Origin: Lycium barbarum
Lineage: Eukaryota; Streptophyta; Magnoliopsida; Solanales; Solanaceae
Assembly (NCBI RefSeq): GCF_019175385.1
Contig: NC_083344.1
Coordinates: 58,714,782 to 58,778,781, forward strand
Reading direction: 5' to 3'
Length of the DNA: 64,000 bases
Shown here: piece by piece, positions 23,532 to 34,663 of the stretch
Layout: every line of letters begins with the position of its first letter
How positions within the stretch are numbered: position 1 is the first letter of the stretch
Translations under genes and position numbers: made by a program
Notes under the pieces: generated by a model
Seen by the model: only the letters and a program-made list of their open reading frames with translations
Told to the model about the DNA's origin: nothing
Database searches by the model: none

Positions 23532-26106
23532 TGTCAAGACCCAGCTAGGCGCCGCGACGGGTACCCGGGGCTAGCCACCGAGCACCGCTCGTTCTATTTT
23601 TCATCATGCTCATTTAGCTCTTTTATCAAATTTATACTCATATTGTAGGAAAATCATATTTCATATGGAAACATAAATACTTTTATATACATGTGCATCT
23701 CGGCCATCAAAATAATATATATACATAATAAGAATCTCGTGAGACCATCTAACCCACACTGCGTATCTACGAGCCTCTACGGGAGTGCTAAACATGAAGA
23801 CGGGAAAAGACCCCGTCATGCCCAAAATACATATTCCTGAATATACACAAAAGAATAATCAGGCACCTCCGGAACAAAGGAGTGCTTTCAATCGGCTAAC
23901 AGCTCCTACGAGTCTGGCTCAAGCTTGCCTCCCCGTCTACCTGTGGGCATGAACACAGCGTCCAAAGAAAATGGATGTCAGTACGAATACTGTACTGAGT
24001 ATGTAAGACAAGAATGAAATAACTATAATAGGAAGATTGTGAGCCATAAGAGAAATATATAACCTGCAATAGTGTCGTAAGAAAATACATTTCGTACATA
24101 TATCATATTTTACATAATCATAGTACAATGTCATCACATCACATATCTCTTCACATCACAATTGTCATTGTTATCCCGCGTCCGGGTAACCATCATATGC
24201 CAGCCAGTAGTGGTGATCATGCCCGACCCTCTAGGCTCGGTGTAAACATAGTAGCCCGCCTTAGCGGTGACATGCTCGACCATTGAGGCACAGTGGAATC
24301 ATATGCAGCCCGCCTTAGCGGTGACATACCCGGCCATTGAGGCATGGTGGAATCATATCGTCATATCGCTAATCATAATCCATCATTATTACACATCTCA
24401 TGAACATATCATAATCCCATCATAGCTCGGCATTTTCATACATAACATAGGCGTATTATAAACTAGCATCATTGATCATCTTGTAGACATATCATGACTT
24501 AGCATTATTTCACATTTCTCATTAGGAATATACATTAACTTTGAAGACAACCATAACTACATCGGGGTGACGTAAGGTCATGAACCCCTGATTATATTGT
24601 GAACATTTACGAGTATCCTGCCTCACCTTGAAGGAAAGAATACATAAGGTGAGTGTGAGTAATAATAGCATCATCAATGTTATAGGATCATTATATCATG
24701 AACTTTCAAATCGCTATACTTTAACTCATCATCATCACTATTATATTTGAATGTAGTTTAGTATATTTGCGGACTCATAAGCTCCATCATATAGGAGGGT
24801 CATGGAAAAACTTGGAAGATTCATGCCTCTGAAGGAAGGGATAAGCCGTACATACCATTGTCGTTTAATTAGTCTAGCGTTCGCTTGTTCTCCTTCAATG
24901 TCACGTTCTACCTTCAAGAGAATTCGTATCGTTATTAGCTAAGCAGTCATAAGAATAGACATACTAACGCTAGAGAAAATTAGGCAGCATTTCCTTCGTT
25001 TATACTACTTTCCCCATGTTCTATATCAACTCTCAAGCGTTCATAACAACATTCTCAATATGATAGACAACACCCATCATTCATTTACAATATCCGTATT
25101 TCACAATTTGTCTTCAATTTCTCCATAATCATGGCCATGGTTCATTGTCGCGTCATTCCTAACATTTTTATAATCACAAATTACCAATGATCATAGCTCA
25201 ATTCAAACCCTTACTCACCAATGCTGCTATTCACACTTTCATGACCCATTTCTTATACCTTCCTATAATCCAAGTGTTCCAACTCTTACATACCCTAAGT
25301 AACATGTAATTACCATAAAACTTACCTTAGATGTTGTAGAAAAAAGCCTTGAGTGGTATTACTCTTTTTGCACCAAAACCCTAGTTCACGTCTCTTGAAA
25401 TTTCTTAGCTTGGATGAACTTTGATGAGTTCCATACACTTGATTCACTTGAATTCTTGATATTGATCTTTTATTTCCTTTGTTTCCTTGTAGATGAAGAG
25501 TAGAGAATACTCTAGATGTTTCTAGAGAGAAGTGGTGTGGAAATGAAATGAAGTAATGAGTGTGGGTCTCCCTTTTAATGACTTGAAATCTGATTCGGAA
25601 TGAACAATAGTTGAAAGTGCACAGTGGTCGTAAACTCAGGTTACGGGCCGAATTCTATTATACGGTCCGTATTTCATGGGCGTATTAAAGCATAACAGAA
25701 CCAGAAAGGTATGCTGGAGGTCATGGCGATTTACGATCGCAGTTTACGGGCCGTATTTCAATTTACAGTCCGTATTCCAAGTCGTATTTAACCATTTGAA
25801 CATTTGGCAGAAAGTTGAAGCTTTGTATGTTGAAACACGACATGGCAGTTTACGGGCCGAATACCACTTTACGGTCCGTATTTCATTTTACGACCGGCTG
25901 GGCCAAAATGCAAATCTGCAACTTTTCACATTTTCAAAACCTATGATTAGTCATTGTGGAGCATAGCCTATCTCTTATTGCAATTGCCTTTGAAATCTTA
26001 CTTAGGGTCGTCAAACGTCATTTCCTTTTGATTAGAACATCGTATACTCGTATTCTTCGTTAGTCTATTCATTGTACGTTCACGGGGAAATTTCTGAGGT
26101 GTAACA
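23532..26106 (-). repeat. 5' LTR of element C, 2575 bp, complete
   Basis: Plus-strand limits TGTCAAGACCC...GGTGTAACA. It contains two 54-bp tandem units (24266-24358), the donor-like site in reverse (about 24850), the hairpin/acceptor block (about 23940-24005) and the palindrome array 25639-25880. It is very similar to the 16466-18341 copy, which lacks one short stretch and differs at scattered bases. Confidence 0.9.
25639..25880 (-). repeat. TACGG-N-CCGTA palindrome array in C 5' LTR
   Basis: The same three pairs as at 17876-18115; several units have since mutated here (for example ACGGGCCGAAT and TTTACAGTCCG), so this copy is more decayed. Confidence 0.82.
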
Positions 26107-26183
26107 CTGACTATATCTAACAGGTTCGTATACGAGTGTCTAGCTCGGGCACTAGTCATGGCCCATGGGGTTGGGTCGTGACA
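26107..26183 (+). repeat. 77-nt tail of an LTR of the F/H family
   Basis: Nearly the same as the last 77 nt of the H 3' LTR (58503-58579), ending GGGTCGTGACA. The rest of this LTR is expected on the far side of element C, off-window, because C begins exactly at 26106. Confidence 0.85.
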
Positions 26184-26698
26184 ATGAGAAATTTTACCGA
26201 GGTCGTAGGATTTGGTCGTATTCAAGTATGCAAATAAAGAGATTGGTGTATAAAAGGGATGAAGTCCCGAAATGATTTAAGATGCAAAAGTGTGACAAAA
26301 ATAATTGCAAATAATATTTTATGTATGGAAAATGAGGCTATGGACTAGTGTTATATCACATGATCATGACAATGATTATATGAAGTGTATTAAAAATGAT
26401 TACTATTTAAGTGGATTGATATCAAGAAATTTATTTTGTGCATAATTGGCTAAATGGGATAATTGTAGTGGAATACAAGGAATTAATTAAGGGCATTGTC
26501 ACGTGGACCCAATTGATATAAATTGTTGCCAAGTGGCAGCAAGAATATATCCTTATGCATGCAATAAGGAGGAGGTGTCACCATAGGTACATTAGTGTCT
26601 AAAGATGACCAATTCTTGGCCACGTATAAAGGGAAAATGGTCATTAAGGTCTCATATATCTATTGTTTGCATTTCACTTTTTTTTTGGGATATATAAA
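26184..26698 (+). other. Unassigned AT-rich stretch, 515 nt
   Basis: Lies between an LTR end and an LTR start. No primer site follows the left LTR and no PPT precedes the right one, so it is not an internal region in the usual layout. No open frame of note. It may be older host or repeat DNA. Confidence 0.5.
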
Positions 26699-28528
26699 TG
26701 TTATATCCCGTATTTTTGTATGTTGGATTATTCGTAAGCTAATCGACATAAGTTCAAGGACAAGATTATTTTTGAAATATGAGACAAAGACTTTTTAATC
26801 CCGATTTTAATAATGCACGGTTTGCTAGCTAATTACTAGTAGTATGGAAACATTAGTGAAGATTAGGGATTAATTAACCATGATTAGATTATTAAGTGGG
26901 GATTAATGATTAATTAGCCTAATTAGTGTATCAAATGGGCCCCACCAAGCATGTTAATTGAAAATCTGATCATGAATCATCACATGCCAAGTGGGGCACG
27001 TGTCAAAATGGTAGGCAGCCTATAAATTTATAAGTGATGACTAACTTATTTGCCATACACTTCATTTCCATTTTCAATCTAATTGAAAGAAAGAAGCACA
27101 GAGCCATGGAAGCTCACGGCCATGGCATCTCATGGCTAAGCTCAAGGTTTTGAAGGAAGAAAAATTAAATTCCCTAGAGGTGTTCTAAGCATTTAAAGGA
27201 GCGGCAAAGTTAGAATTTAAATTGAAGGAGAAGAAGTGGTGCAATTGGTGCAAGTGATTGTAGGATCTGTTCTAACTTATTTGAGGTAAGATTCCTTCTT
27301 CTTATGGTGTAATTGGAGTATATGATGTTGTAATTGAGAGATTAAATCTTATTAAGTGGAATTGGAAGTATGAAAATTGCATGATTATTGTTGGCATTGT
27401 AAGTGGGCAGAATCGGATTTGTTCCAATTAGATTGGGTTTGATTGTTGTTGTTGTTATTATTGTTATGGATTATGTGTTAAAAGTGAAGGAATCTTGATA
27501 TTTAGAGTTGTAGTTGTTTATACGAGATTGTTGAGATATGAATTGGATTAGATGTTCATGAAGTTAGGGGCTGTTTTGTTGAGTTGAAGGATTAAAAGTG
27601 TGGTTATAATTATGTATTTGTGTTGTTATAACTGATGGGATGCTTGGGGCATGTTATTGTAAGGTTTATTCCCTCCTACAGGTTCTAGAGATGGTTTGGT
27701 CTTTGTACAATTTGATGGATGTGGAATTTGTGAAAGGAAAGTTTAAATCATGCTAGAACTTGTATTTATTTTATGCGCTGTTTTAGAACTTGTTGTGATA
27801 TTAAGATAGTTTTCTTGTGTATGAATAATTGATGTTGTTGTCGTGCTATTGTTGATATTGCTCATAAATTTGGAAGAAAGAAGTGTATAAGGTATCGTAT
27901 ACGAAGCGTATGTTGGTCCGTTTGGTGTATAATCTTAGATGTTGATGATTTGAGTTAAAAAAGGATTAAAAGAGGTTATTGGGTTGTTGTCGTTGTTGTT
28001 GGTTTTGTAGATTGGGTGGCGGTTGTTAAATATTAGGGGAAATGTTGTCCGTTTCATTTTCGAACCAAATTGTCATTGATGTACACGACATACGAAAGCC
28101 CTCTAAAGTTGTGTACGTATTCCTATGGTTATAGGTTTGGCATACTAATTGTGGAAAGTTCGTGATTAAGTTCCTTGGACGACGTAAGGTATGTCAAGCT
28201 ATCCTTTCTTTCTTTTTAGCATGATCTATGTGAGACAAACAGACGACGAATGTATAAACTCCAAAGAAGCTCCTATTCTTAGAGACACTAGGATGGTTAA
28301 TGTTCTTGATTTCCAGAACCTATTTCATTATATCTTGATACGTGTTTATGATTCTTGAAGTTATATTTGATATAATCCATAGTGACATTCGAGGGGTACT
28401 TGACATGACGGTTGTCTTTGATACTCAAGTATTAGTTCATTCTACTTATTCTGTTGAGTCTCAGATGATGATTTAGTCTGCATATGGTTGCTCACTACTC
28501 TGTTCGTGTATGCCGTTAATGTATCTTT

Positions 28529-28728
28529 CACCGAGTCCCGGGCCAGGTATGATTTCGTGGACAGTTTCACTGCATTGTTCACCGAGTCCCTCACTAGATG
28601 GCCGGGTACGTATGTATATATATATATATATATATATATGATATGATTATAGCACCGAGTCCCATGATGGGTCGGTATGCTATATGATGACTTTATTCAC
28701 CGAGTCCTATAATAGGCCGGATATGGTA
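28529..28728 (+). repeat. Four CACCGAGTCC-type repeats with GGCC half-sites in LTR F
   Basis: Each unit has CACCGAGTCC followed by GGCCGGGTATG-like sequence 5-20 nt later; a TA run separates units two and three. The same array is seen in H (57738-57918) and, reversed, in both G LTRs. Confidence 0.82.
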
Positions 28729-28891
28729 TATGATATAGACATGCATGATTCTCATCTCGTAAGGCACATGTGCATTGGTATCTTTGATTATCATACTTGC
28801 CTCCTGTAATCTTCTATTCAGTTATGGTTTTCTTTATTGTATTTCATGCTTTATATACTTAGTACATATCTCGTATTGACCCCCTTTCTTC

Positions 28892-28914
28892 GGGGGGGGG
28901 GGGGGGGGGGGGGG
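28892..28914 (+). repeat. 23-nt G homopolymer in LTR F
   Basis: Replaces the GGGGGGCTGCG part of the conserved hairpin block that other LTRs keep; opposite a CCCCC run at 28879-28884. Confidence 0.9.
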
Positions 28915-29246
28915 CATTCATGCCCGCAGGTACAGACACTCGGTTTGGTGACCCTCCAGCTTAGGATTTCTGCTCAGCTGTTTTGGAGAGCTCCATTGTT
29001 CCAGAGCCTAGATTATTTTGGTACAGATCTTTTGATGTAGACTTATGCATATCTAGGGGTGCGGCGGGGCCCTGTCCCGTCATATTTCACCTTTATACTC
29101 TTAGAGGTCTGTAGACATATGTGGGTTGTGAGTAGGTTTTGGTCAGCCGCGTCGATATGGTTTGTTTTAGACATTCCCGTATATAGTGGCAGCCTTGTCG
29201 GCTCACGTATTGTGGTATGCTTTGATCAGCTGTGACTCCTCAGGAG

Positions 29247-31501
29247 TCAATTTAGGAAGGGTCACATGTCTTTTAATAGTAATTACACCAAATAGTTGCC
29301 ATTTGAACAAATTTCGTTTTGAGGATTAATTAAGGGACAAAACAAAACACTTTGTGACAACATTTCTTTTATGGATTAGTTCATCTTGAATTAAATTACT
29401 CTTCAGATAACGGAGGCAGCAACAATGATACTAATTCTTATCGTTGAAGTAATGAAATATGAAGAATAACATACGGGTTTTGCTCACTGTTTTCTTCGTA
29501 ATGAAGTAAGGTGGAAGAAGATTAAATCTTGGCATATATGGTAAGAAATCCTCTCTCCTAGATGTATTTGAGTTACCCAAGTCGTATCTACGTTGCTAGA
29601 TGAAATAAATACGAACTTGCGAATAGAATTGTCATGTGATAGAGTTGTAGTTGTGGGTTGTTTTTCTTGTTGTAATTATATGAATTAAAGCTGAGATTTG
29701 TGGTAATTAATGCCCTTATCATGTTGAGAATATTTTTAAGGATAAGAAGGAAACATATGAAAAGGTGCTATGGTGTATACGAATTCTAATACGAGCTTGT
29801 CGCTCGTTATAAAGTATTATGAAGTTGTTATGGATATGCATATTGTGTTGTTGAGATTTATTTGTTGTTAGGCTATTGTGGTGATATACCAAATTGGGAG
29901 ATACTAGTGATATAGGGGAGATGCTGCCCATTACGTTTTAGAACTAAGTTATCAATTGATATATACGATATACGAAAGCCTTCTTAAGTCATGTGCATAT
30001 TCTTACGATTATAGGTTTGGCATATTAATTGTGGAATTCCGTGGTTGGACTGAGTTATTGAATGACAAGGTATGTAAGGAAAACCTTTCTTCCTTTGGCA
30101 TGATTCTTGTGCTATTCATTCTATATGTACTCCTTATTATTCCATTCTTAGACGAGTAAGGTCGAAATGTTTCTTGTGATGGCTTATTGATATTGTACTC
30201 CTATTCTGTTCCAAAGGGAACACCCATAAGGTGCCAATTTGAGTTGTGTATATGGTTTTACTAATGATTTCGAGGAAATTAATTTTATACTAAAAGAAAA
30301 ATAAAGTTTGATTTTCAAAACCACTCCGAAGGGGGTGCGAGATTTTACTACTTCATTTCATTTATGATTTATGTTTACATTCCATAGTATCATTCCTTTG
30401 TACTGATATGATCACTTATTCTTTGGGTAGGGCAATATGATGAAATTGAGCAGAATATAAGTAGTAAGAATTTCATAACAATTCTACCCTCAAAACTAGT
30501 AGTATGTCCTCCTAAGTATAGTGAGATACAAATTTGATAACTTCTTATGAAAGACAGGGTAATAACTGGATTGTGATGACTGGATTGGTGACTTATGATA
30601 TGAATTGAAATTGATATTTGTGGATTGATTTTGTGTTGATATGATGGTGATATTAAGCTGGAAGCGGCTGCCCGAATGGGCCATCATTATTAAGCCGGAA
30701 GCGGCTGCCCGAAGGGGCCATCATTATTATGCCGGAAGCGACCGTCCGAAGGGACTATTGTGATACTAACCGGAAACGGTTGTCCGAAGGGACCATTCTG
30801 TTAACATGTCGGAAGCGACATGTGTGTTGGATTGCATTATTTACTTAAAGATTATTTTGAGACTTCGTGTGCACATTTATGTTTCTTCCAGCGAAGGCTG
30901 CAAGTATTAAGTTAGATTATGATTTCTTCTCTCTTGAGTCAAATTATGATTATGATTTGTTACCACCTTACATACTCAGTACATTGTCCGTACTAACGTC
31001 CTTTTGCCTGGGGACGCTGTGTTCATACCCGCAGCCCCAGATTGTTTGACAGGTTAAGTGTATAGCCAGAATGCTTGGAGGTCAGCTGGGATTGGCAAGT
31101 TCCACCTCATTCTGGAGTTGTGCTAAGTCATGTATAGATATGTATGATTACGAGTATGTCAGGGCCCTGTTCTGACTCATAATGTTCAGTTTACTTGTTA
31201 GAGACTTCAGCAGACAGTGTCCTGTGGTATATTTGTCGAGATGTCGACAAAGTGATGTCAGTTGAGTCATTTGTGGATTTTAGAACAGTATGTATTTTAG
31301 ATGATTTCAATTGTTTTAAAGTACTTATTTGATTGAATATTTTCATAATCGTTAAAAAGATAATGATTTCTATTTGTAAAAGTTTCATGTTGTTAAAAGT
31401 TTTTGAAATGACAGGTTTTGATAGAGCGAATGTGTAAGGGTTCGCTCGACTCTGATGAGAGTCGGGTGCCCGTCATGCCCTACCATTGTTAGGGTGTGAC
31501 A
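29247..31501 (+). repeat. LTR K, 5'-truncated (2255 nt kept)
   Basis: No TG terminus is seen on the left; the right end is AGGGTGTGACA at 31501. It carries ATAGGGGAGATGCTGCC near 29915, donor-like AG|GTATGTAAGG (GT at 30070), a CGGAAGCGGCTGCC tandem array and the GTAC hairpin block with GCAG ending at 31034. The right end joins the integrase of H in the WW-DGMKRD motif, so K came from an insertion into H; its left half and the rest of H were lost together. Confidence 0.82.
30653..30815 (+). repeat. Tandem repeat of ~37-40 nt units in LTR K
   Basis: Four and a half units of GCCGGAAGCGGCTGCCCGAA-like sequence plus GGGGCCATCATTATTA, progressively diverged to the right. Confidence 0.88.
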
Positions 31502-31825
31502 GATGGCATGAAAAGGGACATAGCGGAGTTTGTTGCTCAGTGCCCGAATTGTCAACAGGTTAAGGTCGATCATCAGAAGCCTGGTGGGTTATTACAGGAG
31601 ATAGAGATCCCCACTTGGAAATGGAAAGTAATTAATATGGACTTCATTACAAGCTTACCTCGCACCCCACGGAAGTGTGACTCTATATGGGTTATTGTGG
31701 ATAGGCTGACAAAATCAGCCCATTTTCTTCCAGTCAGGACTACTTCATGGGGTTCCCACATCTATTATATCGGACAGAGGAGCTCAGTTTACAGCTAACT
31801 TCTGGAGATCATTCCAGAAGGGATT
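31502..31825 (+). pseudogene. Element H integrase, fragment 1 of 3
   Basis: Codes for the integrase from [10 protein letters not shown] through the CPNC half of the zinc finger, MDFITSLP (first catalytic Asp) and [16 protein letters not shown] deletion of about 50-60 nt then removes the SAEDYA...IVRL region and shifts the frame; the [15 protein letters not shown] motif follows in another frame. It ends inside the FWRSFQ region, where element G is inserted (GGATT, 31821-31825). Confidence 0.9.
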
Positions 31826-34504
31826 TGTCAAGACCCAACCCAAGGGCCATGACTAGTGCCCGAGCTGGACACTCGTATACGAACCTGTTAGATATAGTCA
31901 AACTGAAACTAAGGACGGAATGAAGACTTGTAAAAGCAACTAAAGATTCATAACGCCATATATCATAGTAAACCTGTCTCCTGAGGAGTCATAGCTAACC
32001 AAAGCATAACATAATACGCAAGCCGACAAGGCTGCCACTATATACGGGAAGATCAAAAACAAACTATATCGACACAGCTGACCAAAACCTATATACAAGC
32101 CACATATGTTTACAGACCTCTAAGAGTGTAAAAGTGAAATATGACGGGACAAGGCCCTGCCGGACCCCTGGATATGCAGAAGTCTATATCAAAAGATCTG
32201 TACCAAAATAGTCTAGGCTCCGGAACAATGGAGCTCTCCAAAACAACTGAGCTGAAGTCCTAGGCTGGAGGATCACCCAACCGAGTGTCTGTACCTGCGG
32301 GCATGAAACGCAGCCCCTGAAAAAAGGAGGTCGGTACGAGATATGTACTGAGTGTATAAAGCATGAAATACAATAAAGAAGATCATGACTGAATAAAAGA
32401 TTATAGGAGACAAGTATGACAATCAAAGACACCAATGTACTTGTGCCTTATGAAATGAAAATCACGCATAACTATGTCATATACTATACCCGGCCCATTA
32501 TGGGACTCGGTGAATAAAGTCGTATACATGTATACCATACCCGGCCCATCATGGGACTCGGTGCCATAATCATATCATCATCATCATATATATATACCGT
32601 ACCCGGACCTCTAGTGAGGGACTCGGTGAAAAATGCAGTGAAACTGTGCACGAAAACATACCCGGCCCGGGACTCGGTGAAAGATATATTAACGGCATGC
32701 ACAAGCAGAGTAGTGAGAACCATATGCAAACTAAATAATCATCTGAGACTCAATAGAATAGGTAGAACGAACTAATAGTTAAGTATCAAAGACAACAGTC
32801 ATGTCAAGTACCCCTCGAATATCACTATGGATTATATCAAATAGAACTTCAAGAATCATAGACACGTATCAAGACATAATGAAATAGGTTCTGCAAATCA
32901 AGAACATTAGCCATCCTAGTGTCTCTAATGATAGGAGTTCTTTTGGAGTTTATACATTCGTCGTCTGCTTGTCTCACATAGGTCATGCCAAAAAGAAAGA
33001 AGGTATAGCTTTACATACCTTTGACGCTTAATCCGTGACTTGATATGCATACGCTGCCCAAAGTACCTCAATCTATATTAAGACGTTAAGAACTATGGTT
33101 AAGCTATGGAAAGGCTTAAAACGTACTTCAACATTAGTAGCTCATTTCTAGACAATTGGGCAGCACTTCCCCTATATCGCTCACTCCCCTCACATCTAAG
33201 ACAACTATACAACAACCAGAATAACATCAACAACAACACGTCCAAGTTACCACATAAAGAACTAGTCAAAACAAGATCCAAGAACATCTCGAAACAGCCC
33301 GCACCGCACACACAACACTCCAAATCAGTCCACACATTGCACATTCAACAATAATCAACATAACGACAACGACATACTCAAGTTATTCCTAATGATCTAC
33401 AGCCACAACACATCATAAAAACGACCTTACAATAACATGCTCCAAATAGCCCATCACTACAACAACACAATACATAATCATAACTACACCTTTAATCTTT
33501 CAACTCAACAAGAACAGCCCTTAAATACAGTACAACAATAACAACAACAACCTCAAATAGCAACATCATCACATAAGAATTTCCTCAAAAAAGCTCATCA
33601 AACAGCCCACAATCTTATGAACATCTAATCCAATTCATGTCCCTACAATTTTATAAAAACAACTACAACTTTAAATATCAAGATTCCTTCATTTTTAACA
33701 CATCATCCATAATAACAATAACAATAACAACAATCAAACCTAATCCACCATTATTAAATTAAGACAACTCCAATTCAGCCCAATCTACAATACTAACGAA
33801 ATTATGCAATTTTCAAAATTTCAATTTTGCCTAATACAAATTAATCTCTCCATTACAACATCATTAACTCCAACTACATTACAAGAAGAAGAAATCTTAC
33901 CTCAAATTAGTTAGGACAGATCCTACAATCACTTGCACCAATTGCATCACTTCTTCTTCTTCAATGTAAATTCTAACTTTGCTGCTCCTTTAAATGCTTA
34001 GAACACCTCTTGGGAAGTTAGTTTTCTTCCATCCAAAATCTTGAGTTCTGGCCGTGAGCCACAAGAGCAGCCATGGATGTTCATGATTTTCTCTCCAAGT
34101 GATTTTTGTGAAGATGAATTATGATTAATGAGTCATCAACTAAGTTTATATATGTAGCCTACCACATTGACACGTGTCCCACTCAACCAAGCACCAATAC
34201 CAAACAACCATGTTGTGGTGGGGCCCACTTAGTGGTCTAATTAAGTTAATTATTCATTAATCCCCACTTAATAATCTAATCATGGTGATTAATCCCTAAT
34301 CTCCACTAATATGTCCACACTAAATAATCTGATCATGGTTAATTAATTCCCACTTCACTACTAATTGCAATTAATTAGTAAACCGTGCAATAATAAAATC
34401 GGAATTAAAACGTCCTTGTCTCACATCTCAAAAATAATCTTGTCCTTGAACTTATGTCGATTAGCTTACGAATAATTCAACGTACAAAAATACGGGATAT
34501 AACA
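31826..34504 (-). repeat. 3' LTR of element G, 2679 bp
   Basis: Minus-strand start TGTTATATCCCGT at 34504, end GGGTCTTGACA at 31826. It carries the F/H-family blocks in reverse, including CGAGTCC repeats (about 32480-32690), the hairpin/acceptor block (about 32290-32360) and the donor-like site near 33020. Confidence 0.92.
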
Positions 34505-34540
34505 TCCTTCCCCCCTTTAGAACATTCGTCTTCGAATGTT
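34505..34540 (-). other. PPT and PPT-proximal palindrome of element G
   Basis: Purine run on the minus strand (34518-34505), preceded by the palindrome at 34540-34521 with a changed centre (GAAGA side). Confidence 0.88.
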
Positions 34541-34663
34541 AAACTAGTTCTATAAGGTCTTGTAAAAACTTCAAGAAAGTCTCCTTTATCGCCACCCCTA
34601 CTAACCCACACTTAGTAACCCACAGATGCCTCACAGGGCCGTGATAACATATTGTCTCACCTA

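Larger units (their letters stand above)
16466..26106 (-). mobile_element. Element C: Ty3/gypsy chromodomain-type element on the minus strand, 3' LTR incomplete
   Basis: Reading leftwards: 5' LTR (26106-23532), Met-tRNA primer site, gag, pol, PPT, and a 3' LTR cut off at 16466. The internal part is 5190 bp, the normal size for this group. Both LTRs start TGTTACACC, distinguishing C and I from the TGTTATATCC group. Its right end lies inside a plus-strand LTR whose last 77 nt follow at 26107; the target duplication would be CTGAC. The missing ~734 nt of the 3' LTR are probably left of element D, outside the window. Confidence 0.9.
26699..29246 (+). repeat. LTR F, 3'-truncated (about 2548 nt kept)
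   Basis: Starts TGTTATATCCCGTATTTTTG and follows the H 3' LTR (56100-58579) through all blocks up to GTGACTCCTCAGGAG, then departs at 29247. The last ~155 nt of the family sequence are missing. It contains a donor-like AG|GTATGT (GT at 28199), CACCGAGTCC repeats, and the acceptor-like GCAG|GTAC ending at 28929. Truncated at the junction with LTR K. Confidence 0.85.

Noticed and set aside
30653..30815. CRISPR-like repeat array
   Set aside because: Adjacent diverging tandem units with no unique spacers, inside a plant LTR.
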